NCBI GenBank assembly: GCA_033837965.1
Contig: JAJLLM010000154.1
Location: forward strand, 1 to 9,991
Source: Pseudazoarcus pumilus_A
GTDB taxonomy: Bacteria; Pseudomonadota; Gammaproteobacteria; Burkholderiales; Rhodocyclaceae
DNA length: 9,991 bases
Direction of reading: 5' to 3'
Part shown: positions 1 through 6,547 of the stretch, in pieces
How the letters are laid out: every line of letters starts with the position of its first letter
Position numbering within the stretch: position 1 is the first letter of the stretch
The notes under the pieces: model-generated
Databases searched by the model: none
What the model saw: the letters and a program-made list of their open reading frames with translations, nothing else
Told to the model about the DNA's origin: nothing
Position numbers and translations under genes: made by a program

Positions 1-1041
1 GGCCATCAGGATCACCGCCACCGGCGGCAGGAAGAAGCCCGCACCCAGCAGGAAGATGTTGATCATCAGCATCAGCATCCACGGGTTGAGCTGCATGTCG
101 ATGATCCACTGCGCCAGGCTCTGCGTGATGTACAGGCTGGAGAGCATGAAGCTGAACAGGCCGGAGGCGCCGATGATGACCATGATCATCACCGACTCCT
201 TGGTGCAGTCGCGGAAGACATGCCACAGCACCGTCGGCTTCCACATCTTGTACACCAGAATGGCCAGCACCACGCAGGCCAGCGCGCCCACTGCAGCGGC
301 CTCCGACGGCGTGGCGACGCCGCCGTACAGTGCCCACAGTACGAACACGATGATCAGCAGGAAGGGCACGATCTTGGGCATCAGCTCAAGGCGTTCCTTC
401 AGCGTGTAGCGGATGTTCGACACCACCACGCCATCGGTCTGGCGCCAGGTCGAGTAGATCGCCCAGGCCATGAACAGACCGGTCAGCATCAGGCCGGGCA
501 GGATGCCGGCGATGAACAGGCGGCCGATGGAGGTCTCGGTGGCGATGCCATAGACGATCATAGTTACGCTGGGCGGGATCAGGATGCCCAGCGTGCCGCC
601 GGCGGCGATGGAGCCGGCTGCGACGCCTTTCGGGTAGCCGCGCTTGACCATCTCGGGGATGCCCATCTTGCCGATTGCCGCGCAGGTGGCCGGAGACGAG
701 CCGGACATGGCCGAGAACAGCGCGCAGGCGCCGAGGTTGGACACCACCAGCCCGCCCGGCACGCGGGTGAGCCAGCGGCTGAGCAGTTCATACAGGTCTG
801 CGCCGGCGCGCGAAGAGGCCACGGCGGCGCCCATCAGGATGAACATCGGGATGGACAGCAAGGCGAAGCTGTCGAGCTTGCCGAAGATCACTTCGGGCAG
901 CACGGCCAGCCCGAACACCCCGTCCTGCCAGAGGATGAACAGCGTCGAGACGATCATCAGGCCGAAGCCGACCGAGATGCCGGAGAACAGCACCGCGACG
1001 GTGGCGATGAGCACAAACAGTGCGAGCAGCAGCGGATCCAT
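1..1041 (-). CDS. dctM: TRAP transporter large permease, DctM family (partial, C-terminus off the left edge)
   Basis: This is the large membrane subunit of a TRAP (tripartite ATP-independent periplasmic) transporter. It forms the ion-coupled channel that takes substrate from the DctP binding protein through the inner membrane. The visible 347 codons stay open to the window edge; family members are usually about 425-440 residues, so roughly 80 C-terminal residues are missing. Family hallmarks are visible: a very hydrophobic start (MDPLLLALFVLIATVAVLF), SIPMFILMG near residue 65, GGTLGILIPPS near residue 148 and ATPSEAAAVGA near residue 242. The start codon at 1041-1039 shares its A with the dctQ stop (TGATG on the minus strand), which suggests translational coupling. 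It is the third gene of dctP-dctQ-dctM. The substrate cannot be read from sequence; C4-dicarboxylates and other organic acids are typical for the family. Confidence 0.95.
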   Translation of the reverse strand, partial: MDPLLLALFVLIATVAVLFSGISVGFGLMIVSTLFILWQDGVFGLAVLPEVIFGKLDSFALLSIPMFILMGAAVASSRAGADLYELLSRWLTRVPGGLVVSNLGACALFSAMSGSSPATCAAIGKMGIPEMVKRGYPKGVAAGSIAAGGTLGILIPPSVTMIVYGIATETSIGRLFIAGILPGLMLTGLFMAWAIYSTWRQTDGVVVSNIRYTLKERLELMPKIVPFLLIIVFVLWALYGGVATPSEAAAVGALACVVLAILVYKMWKPTVLWHVFRDCTKESVMIMVIIGASGLFSFMLSSLYITQSLAQWIIDMQLNPWMLMLMINIFLLGAGFFLPPVAVILMA

Positions 1042-1580
1042 CAGCGGTCTCCCTCGGTGCTGGGGGTGAGCGGCTGATGAGTGGCCGGCAGGAAGGGGTC
1101 GTCGACGCGAGAGGTCATCATCAGGTCAGCGGTGTATTGCACCACCGTCAGGCCGAAGCCCAGCGGCATGGCGAGATAGGGAATCCACAGCGGCGTGCCG
1201 AACACCGAGGACGAGCGCCAGCCACCGTCCCAGGCCTGATAGAACAGCTCGGCCGAGTAGAAGGCGATGATGGCGCAGGCGACCAGCTGGATCAGCACGC
1301 AGAGCACGAACAAGACCTTGCGCGGCGCCTTCTTGAGGTACAGCGGGAGCAGGTCGACGTTGATGTGGCCGCGCAGCAGCTGGACGTAGGGCATGCCCAG
1401 CATGGTCGCGCCGATCATCAGATAGGTGACGATCTCGGTCTGCCACACGGTCGATTCATTGAGCACGTAGCGCATGAAGACGAGCTGGCAGACGATGAAG
1501 ACCGACGCGAGGATCATCATCGCGGCGGCGATGCCGCAGAGGCGCGAGAGCGCATGCACGGCACGGACGTATTGAAGCAT
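1041..1580 (-). CDS. dctQ: TRAP transporter small permease, DctQ family
   Basis: This 179-residue protein is the small membrane subunit that pairs with DctM. Four hydrophobic segments are visible, at about residues 14-37, 47-66, 85-107 and 129-150. Between them lie the family's recurrent patterns: a polar, aromatic stretch RYVLNESTVWQTE after the first helix, a short loop containing GHINVDLL near residue 71, and PLWIPYLAMPLGFG before the last helix. The ATG at 1580 is preceded by GGAG (complement of 1588-1591) seven bases upstream, which supports this start. It lies 69 bp downstream of dctP, separated by a strong hairpin, and its stop codon overlaps the dctM start by one base. Length and topology are normal for the family. 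Confidence 0.95.
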   Translation of the reverse strand: MLQYVRAVHALSRLCGIAAAMMILASVFIVCQLVFMRYVLNESTVWQTEIVTYLMIGATMLGMPYVQLLRGHINVDLLPLYLKKAPRKVLFVLCVLIQLVACAIIAFYSAELFYQAWDGGWRSSSVFGTPLWIPYLAMPLGFGLTVVQYTADLMMTSRVDDPFLPATHQPLTPSTEGDR

Positions 1581-1612
1581 CTTCGTGCTCCGGGTCAGGG
1601 GCTTGAGACGTG

Positions 1613-1640
1613 AAAAGGCCGGCGCCTCGCGGCGCCGGCC
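1613..1640 (-). terminator. Perfect GNRA-capped hairpin with T-run between dctP and dctQ
   Basis: On the minus strand GGCCGGCGCC, loop GCGA, GGCGCCGGCC forms a perfect 10-bp stem (1640-1617), followed by TTTT (1616-1613). It starts nine bases after the dctP stop codon. The loop is a GNRA tetraloop. The T-run is short, so partial termination or 3'-end stabilisation of the dctP mRNA is more likely than a full stop. Either would give more DctP than DctQM, as TRAP and ABC binding-protein operons commonly need. The structure is seen; the function is inferred. Confidence 0.75.
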
Positions 1641-1649
1641 CGACGGGGA

Positions 1650-2675
1650 TTACTCGACCGAGAGGGCGAGATCCAGCAGCTCCTGGCCGCCCTTCACCTG
1701 CTCGTTGAAGGCCTTGTAGGAGGTCGCCTCGGCGAGCTTGCGCCACTTGGCGAACTGCTCGGCGTTCATCTCGGCGACCTGCACGCCGGCCTTCTTGAAG
1801 ACGTCGACCGAAGCGGCGTCTTCCTTGGCGGCTTCCTCGGCGTAGAAGGCCTCGGCCTTCTTGGCACCGGCGGCGAGCGCGGCTTTCTGCGCATCGTTGA
1901 GGCCGTCATAGGCGCGCTTGGACATCATTACCGGCTGGTACATGAACCACAGCGCGTATTCGGCGGCCGGGGTGTAGCACTTGACCTGCTCGTACAGGCG
2001 GAAGGACACGAAGCTCGACGAGCTGGTGTTCACCGCGTCGAGCACGCCGGTCTGCATGCCGGTGTAGACCTCGGAGCTGGGCATGGAGGCGATCGAAGCG
2101 CCAGCGCCGGCGAGCATCTGTTCGAAGGCCTTGCCGGCTGCGCGCATCTGCTGACCTTTCACGTCGTCCGGTTCGAGGATGCAGTTCTTCTTGGAGGCGA
2201 AGCCACCGGCCAGCCAGCCCTTGGTGACGGTCACGGCGCCGGCCTTGTTGGCGATTTCCTCGATCTTGCCCATGAAGGCCGATTCGTTGATGCGCACGGC
2301 GTGGCTGTGGTTCTTGACCAGGCCCGGCATCAGCGTGAGATTGAATTCGGGGTGGCGGCCGCCGGCGTAGGACAGCGGCAGCACGGTCATGTCGAGACGG
2401 CCGGAAGTCATGGCGCCCCACTGGTCGTTGGCCTTGAACAGGGCCTGGCTCGGGAAGATCTGGATCTTGACGCCAACGTTGGCCTTTTCGACCTCGTCCG
2501 CGATGATCTGCGCGACCTTGTGACGGATGTCATTGGTCGACCACTGGTGCGACAGGCGCAGGGTCTGCTCGGCGCTGGCCTGGCCGACGAGGCCGGCACC
2601 CAGGGTGACGGCGGCCGCTACGGTCAGGGCGGAACGCAGGAAGTTCCTGCGGACGGACGGAAGTTTCCGGGTCAT
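1650..2675 (-). CDS. dctP: TRAP transporter periplasmic substrate-binding protein, DctP family, with Tat-type signal
   Basis: This 341-residue periplasmic protein captures the substrate and delivers it to DctQM. The N-terminus has a twin-arginine pattern (VRRNFLRS, R9-R10), a hydrophobic segment at about 15-31 and a likely cleavage site after ASA35, so export by Tat is probable. DctP-fold signatures follow: FPSQALFKANDQWGAMTSGR near 74-93, VKGQQMRAAGKAFEQM near 172-187 with R178 in the place of the conserved carboxylate-binding arginine, and SSEVYTGMQTGVLDAVNT at 200-217. Two cysteines, C165 and C233, remain in the mature part. The frame is open to an ATG at 2849, but I chose 2675: it has GGAG nine bases upstream (2688-2685) and puts the signal at the N-terminus. 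The substrate is unknown; the family binds dicarboxylates, keto acids, sugar acids and aromatic acids. Confidence 0.93.
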   Translation of the reverse strand: MTRKLPSVRRNFLRSALTVAAAVTLGAGLVGQASAEQTLRLSHQWSTNDIRHKVAQIIADEVEKANVGVKIQIFPSQALFKANDQWGAMTSGRLDMTVLPLSYAGGRHPEFNLTLMPGLVKNHSHAVRINESAFMGKIEEIANKAGAVTVTKGWLAGGFASKKNCILEPDDVKGQQMRAAGKAFEQMLAGAGASIASMPSSEVYTGMQTGVLDAVNTSSSSFVSFRLYEQVKCYTPAAEYALWFMYQPVMMSKRAYDGLNDAQKAALAAGAKKAEAFYAEEAAKEDAASVDVFKKAGVQVAEMNAEQFAKWRKLAEATSYKAFNEQVKGGQELLDLALSVE

Positions 2676-2684
2676 GGCGGTTGT

Positions 2685-2688
2685 CTCC
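2685..2688 (-). promoter_or_regulatory. Shine-Dalgarno deciding the dctP start
   Basis: GGAG on the minus strand lies nine bases before the ATG at 2675. Neither in-frame alternative, at 2690 and 2849, has a comparable ribosome binding site. The 2849 start would also bury the signal peptide about 58 residues inside the protein. Confidence 0.7.
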
Positions 2689-2698
2689 ATATGAAAAA

Positions 2699-2712
2699 TT
2701 CTTGTTTCTTGT
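2699..2712 (+). repeat. Tandem TTCTTGT heptamers, possible regulator half-sites
   Basis: TTCTTGT occurs twice back to back (2699-2705 and 2706-2712) and a third time as the left half of the palindrome at 2823-2838. The pair sits just upstream of the dctP start, in the leader or downstream promoter region of the transporter transcript. It may be an auxiliary binding site for the divergently encoded GntR-type regulator. The repeats are seen directly; their function is inferred. Confidence 0.4.
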
Positions 2713-2774
2713 AATGCCGTTGTTACGCAGCGCATGCTGTTAGCATCCGCTTCGGCCGCCTCGGCGGGGGCGAC

Positions 2775-2791
2775 CATGCCGTTAAGGCATG
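2775..2791. repeat. Short inverted repeat in the dctP/gntR intergenic region
   Basis: CATGCC, spacer GTTAA, GGCATG is a perfect 6-bp inverted repeat. A shorter one, ATGCT-GTT-AGCAT, lies at 2734-2746. Both are in the transporter-side leader region. They could be a second operator or mRNA hairpins. Six- and five-base arms are short, so chance cannot be excluded. Confidence 0.3.
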
Positions 2792-2803
2792 CGTTGGTGC
2801 AGA

Positions 2804-2832
2804 TTTGTATTCCAAAACTGCTTTCTTGTATA
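2804..2832 (-). promoter_or_regulatory. Candidate sigma70 promoter for dctPQM
   Basis: On the minus strand, TATACA (2832-2827, four of six matches to -35) is followed after 17 bases by TACAAA (2809-2804, four of six matches to -10). The -35 element lies inside the operator palindrome at 2823-2838, which would let the regulator block polymerase. On the plus strand TTGTAT (2805-2810) and TATACG (2829-2834), 18 bases apart, could likewise serve the regulator gene. Both are weak matches found by eye. Confidence 0.3.
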
Positions 2833-2838
2833 CGAGAA
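2823..2838. promoter_or_regulatory. Probable GntR/FCD operator palindrome
   Basis: TTCTTGTATACGAGAA is a 16-bp palindrome with a single mismatched pair (2827/2834). Its core, TTGTATACGA, resembles the TTGTATACAA-type sites known for FCD-subfamily GntR regulators. It lies between the divergent dctP and regulator genes and overlaps candidate promoter elements on both strands. Autoregulation plus repression of the transporter, relieved by an effector, is the simplest reading. The palindrome is seen; the binding partner is inferred from position and family. Confidence 0.6.
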
Positions 2839-2886
2839 TAACCTAACATGAAGCTGATTCAAATTGACGCGGGGCGCTCCGCGGCC

Positions 2887-2893
2887 GAGGAAG
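2887..2893 (+). promoter_or_regulatory. Shine-Dalgarno deciding the regulator start
   Basis: GAGGAAG ends eight bases before the ATG at 2902; the AGGA core is ten bases away. The in-frame ATG at 2848 has no purine-rich site upstream and would add 18 residues that do not belong to the family's usual N-terminus. Confidence 0.55.
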
Positions 2894-2901
2894 ATCGCAC
2901 G

Positions 2902-3600
2902 ATGAACAGTCCGGAATCCCCGCCGGTGGCGACGCGCCGTTCCGAGTACCTGCGCGAGACCATCGAAGAACGCATCGCCACCGGGGAGTATGGGCCGGGA
3001 ATGCGTCTGGATGAAAGCGAACTGGCCGAAGAGTTCGGCGTGTCGCGCACGCCCATCCGCGAGGCCTTGATCCAGCTCGACTCCGAAGGTCTGGTCGAGA
3101 TGCGGCCGCGTCGTGGCGCCATCGTCATGGAAGTATCGCCGCAGCGCCTGTGCGAGATGTTCGAGGTGATGGCCGAACTCGAGGCCATGTGCGCCCGGCT
3201 GGCCGCACGCCGCCTGACGTCGGCCGACCGCGACGAACTGGTGGCGGCCCACGAGGCCAGTCAGGCGGCGCTGGGTGGCGGCGACCCGAATGCCTACTTC
3301 TATCTCAACGAACGCTTCCATCACGCGATCTACGCGGCCAGCCACAACCACTTCCTGATCGAGCAGGCGCGTCAGCTGCAGCGGCGCCTGCGTCCCTATC
3401 GCCGCATGCAGCTGCATGTGCGCGACCGCGTCAAGGCCTCCTTCGACGAGCATGGCGGCATCACCGCGGCCATCGTGGCCGGAGATGGCGAGCGCGCCGC
3501 GCAGTTGCTACGCGATCACGTCACGGTGCAGGGCGAGCGCTTCAGCGACCTGCTGGTGTCTCTTTCCGAACTGCAGGAACGTGCGCGCCGCACGCGCTGA
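2902..3600 (+). CDS. GntR-family transcriptional regulator, FCD subfamily
   Basis: This 232-residue DNA-binding regulator probably controls the divergent TRAP transporter operon. Residues 14-76 form the GntR winged helix-turn-helix, with RLDESELAEEFGVSRTPIREAL at 35-56 as the recognition region. The C-terminal part is an FCD ligand-binding all-helical domain. It carries N136, H140, H184 and H206 at the positions that in characterised FCD proteins form the metal and carboxylate-binding pocket; the first is often Asp, and Asn is a common variant. Such proteins typically sense a small organic acid, often the transporter's substrate, and lose DNA binding when it is present. The start at 2902 is chosen for its ribosome binding site. 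The effector cannot be named from sequence. Confidence 0.92.
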   Translation: MNSPESPPVATRRSEYLRETIEERIATGEYGPGMRLDESELAEEFGVSRTPIREALIQLDSEGLVEMRPRRGAIVMEVSPQRLCEMFEVMAELEAMCARLAARRLTSADRDELVAAHEASQAALGGGDPNAYFYLNERFHHAIYAASHNHFLIEQARQLQRRLRPYRRMQLHVRDRVKASFDEHGGITAAIVAGDGERAAQLLRDHVTVQGERFSDLLVSLSELQERARRTR

Positions 3601-3638
3601 CTAAGTCAGCGTTGACCCTGCGCAAGGCACTGGCGCGG

Positions 3639-3673
3639 GGATCGTGCTAAAAAGCCGCTTCCGTTCACGATCC
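3639..3673. repeat. 8-bp inverted repeat in the gntR-ccoI gap
   Basis: GGATCGTG (3639-3646) and CACGATCC (3666-3673) are perfect inverted repeats with a 19-base spacer. There is no T-run after the right arm, so this is not a typical intrinsic terminator. A second hairpin, CCGGTAC-GCCCT-GTGCCGG at 3672-3690 with one G-U pair, competes for the right arm. Together they make the 115-bp leader before ccoI structured. Its role is unknown. Confidence 0.4.
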
Positions 3674-3715
3674 GGTACGCCCTGTGCCGGGGTGGACCCT
3701 GCCCCGCCTGCCTGA

Positions 3716-6178
3716 ATGACTGCCGACGTTTCACCCGCTGCCGCCGTTTCATCCGACGAGTCCTGCTATCACTGCGGTCTTCCGGTGCCGCCTGCCACGT
3801 CCCACTGGGTGCGTATCGATGCGCAGGATCGCCGCATGTGCTGTGCCGGCTGCGAGGCCGTCGCCGGCGCCATCGTCGCCAGTGGCCTGACCGACTACTA
3901 CCGCCATCGCGATGCCATGCCCGAGCCGGTGCGCGAGGCCATGCCGTCCGAGCTGCAGGACCTCGGGCTGTTCGACCATCCCGATTTCCAGGCCGATTTC
4001 GTCAAACCGGTGGGCGAGCACGAGCGCGAGGCGGCGCTGATTCTCGAAGGCATCACCTGCGCCGCCTGCGTGTGGCTCAACGAGCGTCACGTAAAAGGCC
4101 TGCCCGGCGTCTCGCTGGTCGAGGTGAACTACGCAACGCGTCGTGCACGCGTGCGCTGGGACACGCGCGCGACGCAGCTCTCGACCATCCTCGGCGCGAT
4201 CCAGGCCATCGGCTACCGCGCCTATCCGTATGACGCCGAGCGGCTCGAACAGGTCGCCCACCGCGAGCGACGCTCGATGCTGTGGCGCGTCTTCGTGGCC
4301 GGCTTCGGCATGATGCAGGTGATGATGTACGCCTATCCGGCGTGGATCGCCTCGGGCGACGACCTCTCGCGCGAGGCCGAGGTGCTGATGCGCTGGGCCA
4401 GCCTGATCCTGACCCTGCCGGTGGTGTTCTATTCCGCCGCGCCGTTCTTCCGCCGCGCCTGGCGCGACATCCGGCTGCGCTCACTGGGCATGGACGTGCC
4501 GGTGGCGCTGGGTGTCGGCAGCGCCTTCCTCGCCAGCGTCTGGGCCACGCTGATGGACGGGCCGGACGTGTATTTCGATTCGGTCACGATGTTCGTCTTC
4601 CTGCTGCTGTGCGGACGTTATCTGGAGATGCTGGCGCGGCAGAAGGCGGTGCGCGGGGTCGAGGAACTGGGCAAGGTGCTGCCGTCCTTTGCCGAGCGGC
4701 TGGCCGCTGACGGCAGCGCCGAGCGCGTGCCGGTATCGCAGTTGAGCGCCGGTGAGCGCGTGCGTGTGCGTCCGGGTGAGGTGATTCCGGTCGACGGCGT
4801 GGTGTGCGAGGGGGAGAGTTCAGCCAACGAGGCCCTGCTCACCGGGGAGAGCCGCCCGGTGGCGAAGGCGGTCGGGGCCGAAGTCATCGGTGGCAGCATC
4901 AACGTCAGCAGTCCGCTGGTGATCGAGGTCGTGCGGGTGGGCGACGCCACCCGGCTGGCGGCCATCCGGCGCCTGATCGATCGCGCCGCACAGGAGCGTC
5001 CCGCGGTGGCCACGCACGCGGACCGCGTGGCGCGTTACTTCATTGCGGCACTGCTGGTGGCGTCGGCGCTGACCTGGACGATCTGGCACTTCATCGACCC
5101 GGATCGTGCGTTGTGGATTTTCGTGTCGGTGCTGGTGGTAGCGTGTCCCTGCGCCTTGTCGCTGGCCACGCCGACGGCCCTGACCGTGTCCACCGACGCG
5201 CTCGCCCGCATGGGCATTCTGGTCACACGCGGCCACGCCATCGAGGCGCTGGCCAAGGCCAACCGTTTCGTCTTCGACAAGACCGGCACCTTGACCCACG
5301 GCGAGATGCGCGTGGAGGCGGTGGATGTGCTGGCCGGCGGCGAGGTCGACGCGCGGCAGCTGGCTGCGGCGCTCGAGCAGGGTTCCGAGCATGCCATTGC
5401 GGCGGCCTTGCGACGGGCGACCGATGCTGCCGATCTGCTGCGCGTCGAAGACGCCAGGGCGGTGACCGGGCAGGGTGTTGAAGGGCGCATCGACGGCCGT
5501 CTGCTGCGGCTCGGCCGCCCCGATTTTGCCGCGGAGTTGAGCGGTGCAAGCCTGCCGCCGATGGACGCAAGTGGCGCGACGGTGGTGGCGCTGGGTTCGG
5601 CGGAGGGCCTGCTGGCGCTGTTCCGGCTGGCCGATACGCCGCGCGAGGATGCACCGGTGCTGATCCGTCGTCTGGCCGCCGAAGGAGTGCCGATGGCGCT
5701 GGTCAGCGGAGATGGCGAGGCGGCAGTCCGGGCGGTTGCGACGCATTTGCAGATTGCCGAAACGCGTGCCGGCGCGACGCCCGAGCAGAAGCAGGCTTTC
5801 GTGCGCGACTGGCAGGCACAGCCGGGCGCGCTGGTGGCGATGGTGGGGGACGGCGTCAACGATGCGCCGGTGCTGGCGCAGGCGCAGGTGTCGGTGGCCA
5901 TGGGCGGCGGCACGGACCTGGCCCGCAACCAGGGCGACCTGGTATTGCTGTCGAACAGCCTGTCCGGCCTGTCCGCGGCGATCACCCATGCCCGTCGCAC
6001 CATGCGCATCGTGCGCGAGAACCTGTGGTGGTCGTTTGCCTATAATTTCACGTCGGTTCCGCTGGCCATGGCGGGGTTCATCACGCCCTGGATGGCGGGT
6101 CTCGGCATGGCCCTGAGTTCGTTGCTGGTCGTGCTGAATGCCTTGCGCTTGCAGCGCAGACCGGCCACTGGAGCCTGA
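3716..6178 (+). CDS. ccoI: CcoI, copper-translocating P1B-type ATPase for cbb3 oxidase assembly
   Basis: This 820-residue inner-membrane ATPase moves copper needed to build the CuB site of cbb3 oxidase. The N-terminus has a cysteine-rich metal-binding region (C17-x2-C20 and CCAGC at 42-46) followed by a heavy-metal-associated domain with GITCAAC (C115, C118). Membrane helices start near 190. The catalytic set is complete: TGES at 376-379, the CPC metal-transport motif C477-P478-C479, phosphorylation site D521 in DKTGTLTHGE, and GDGVNDAP at 711-718. The length is normal for CcoI/FixI. An in-frame stop directly precedes the ATG (TGAATG), so no ATG-initiated start lies upstream without crossing it. 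No good Shine-Dalgarno is visible. ccoS follows one base after its stop. Generic CopA is less likely given the N-terminal extension and the cco neighbours. Confidence 0.96.
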   Translation: MTADVSPAAAVSSDESCYHCGLPVPPATSHWVRIDAQDRRMCCAGCEAVAGAIVASGLTDYYRHRDAMPEPVREAMPSELQDLGLFDHPDFQADFVKPVGEHEREAALILEGITCAACVWLNERHVKGLPGVSLVEVNYATRRARVRWDTRATQLSTILGAIQAIGYRAYPYDAERLEQVAHRERRSMLWRVFVAGFGMMQVMMYAYPAWIASGDDLSREAEVLMRWASLILTLPVVFYSAAPFFRRAWRDIRLRSLGMDVPVALGVGSAFLASVWATLMDGPDVYFDSVTMFVFLLLCGRYLEMLARQKAVRGVEELGKVLPSFAERLAADGSAERVPVSQLSAGERVRVRPGEVIPVDGVVCEGESSANEALLTGESRPVAKAVGAEVIGGSINVSSPLVIEVVRVGDATRLAAIRRLIDRAAQERPAVATHADRVARYFIAALLVASALTWTIWHFIDPDRALWIFVSVLVVACPCALSLATPTALTVSTDALARMGILVTRGHAIEALAKANRFVFDKTGTLTHGEMRVEAVDVLAGGEVDARQLAAALEQGSEHAIAAALRRATDAADLLRVEDARAVTGQGVEGRIDGRLLRLGRPDFAAELSGASLPPMDASGATVVALGSAEGLLALFRLADTPREDAPVLIRRLAAEGVPMALVSGDGEAAVRAVATHLQIAETRAGATPEQKQAFVRDWQAQPGALVAMVGDGVNDAPVLAQAQVSVAMGGGTDLARNQGDLVLLSNSLSGLSAAITHARRTMRIVRENLWWSFAYNFTSVPLAMAGFITPWMAGLGMALSSLLVVLNALRLQRRPATGA

Positions 6179-6179
6179 C

Positions 6180-6407
6180 ATGGATTTTGGTCTGTATCTG
6201 CTGATTCCGCTTTCCGTCATTCTCGTCTTCGTGATCGGCGTGGTATTCTTGAGATCTTTGCGAAGTGGCCAGTTTGACGACCTTGAGGGTCCGGGTTTCC
6301 GGATCCTCGTCGATGATCCAGACCCCCCGCGAGAACAGGAAGAACTGGAGGCGCGCGCCAGACGAGAGGAGGAGCCCTCGAAATCCGGCAAGGACGAGCC
6401 CGGTTGA
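6180..6407 (+). CDS. ccoS: CcoS, cbb3-type cytochrome oxidase assembly protein
   Basis: This small 75-residue protein is needed for maturation of cbb3 oxidase; in studied bacteria, loss of CcoS leaves the enzyme without some of its cofactors. One membrane helix covers about residues 5-24. It is followed by the hallmark SGQFDDLEGPGFRIL at 29-43, then a charged, Glu/Arg-rich tail. The ATG at 6180 has GGAG (6170-6173) six bases upstream and starts one base after the ccoI stop, so the two are surely co-transcribed. A longer frame from 6138 exists but would overlap ccoI and lacks the family start MDFGLYLLIP. The stop codon (6405-6407) lies inside a perfect FNR-type box. Confidence 0.95.
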   Translation: MDFGLYLLIPLSVILVFVIGVVFLRSLRSGQFDDLEGPGFRILVDDPDPPREQEELEARARREEEPSKSGKDEPG

Positions 6408-6445
6408 TCCAGATCAAACCAGCCCCACGGGCACGATGACATACT
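6404..6445 (+). promoter_or_regulatory. FNR/ANR-type box with extended -10: candidate promoter of a small RNA
   Basis: TTGATCCAGATCAA (6404-6417) is a perfect match to the FNR consensus TTGAT-N4-ATCAA. CATACT (6440-6445, four of six matches to TATAAT), preceded by TG at 6437-6438, makes an extended -10. The predicted start is near 6452. The box centre at 6410.5 is then at about -41.5, the standard class II activator position. The box overlaps the ccoS stop codon. FNR-family proteins activate such promoters when oxygen is low. The box and spacing are seen; activity is inferred. Confidence 0.7.
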
Positions 6446-6451
6446 GCCCTC

Positions 6452-6547
6452 ATGGTTATCGAACGGCGCCAGCAGCGCCCTCGTTGCCATGGATTGCAAG
6501 TCTCTCTGTTGGGGTTGGGGGTGCGCGCATGCGCACCCCGTTTTTTT
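6452..6547 (+). ncRNA. Candidate FNR-controlled small RNA, about 96 nt (FnrS-like in layout)
   Basis: The segment runs from a predicted start near 6452 to the last T of an intrinsic terminator. It would fold into a 5' stem-loop: AUGG (6452-6455) with CCAU (6487-6490), AAC (6462-6464) with GUU (6483-6485), and GGCGC (6465-6469) with GCGCC (6475-6479), loop CAGCA. The middle (6491-6517) looks mostly unpaired and holds a CU-rich stretch, UCUCUCU (6501-6507), that could act as a seed against purine-rich ribosome binding sites. It ends in a 9-bp GC stem plus U7, a typical Hfq-compatible 3' end. It has no convincing coding capacity: the only ATG frame runs through the terminator. E. coli FnrS and Neisseria AniS are known FNR-activated sRNAs, but I see no clear sequence likeness to either. 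The alternative is a plain 3' UTR and terminator of ccoIS. Confidence 0.55.
6518..6547 (+). terminator. Strong intrinsic terminator
   Basis: GGGGTGCGC (6518-6526), loop GCAT, GCGCACCCC (6531-6539) is a perfect 9-bp stem, followed by G and seven T residues (6541-6547). It would end both the proposed small RNA and any read-through from ccoIS. It also isolates the ccoNOQP promoter that lies downstream. Confidence 0.92.

Noticed and set aside
220..1077. Plus-strand open frame of 285 codons opposite dctM
   Set aside because: Composition is that of an antisense shadow (Gln, His, Gly, Asp-rich), and dctM on the minus strand is clearly the real gene.
2676..2849. N-terminal extension of dctP to the ATG at 2849
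   Set aside because: It would place the Tat signal internally, has no ribosome binding site and overlaps the operator and promoter region.
3612..3625. TTGACCCTGCGCAA upstream of ccoI as an FNR box
   Set aside because: Three mismatches to TTGAT-N4-ATCAA and no matching -10 at the right distance; not comparable to the two good boxes before ccoN.
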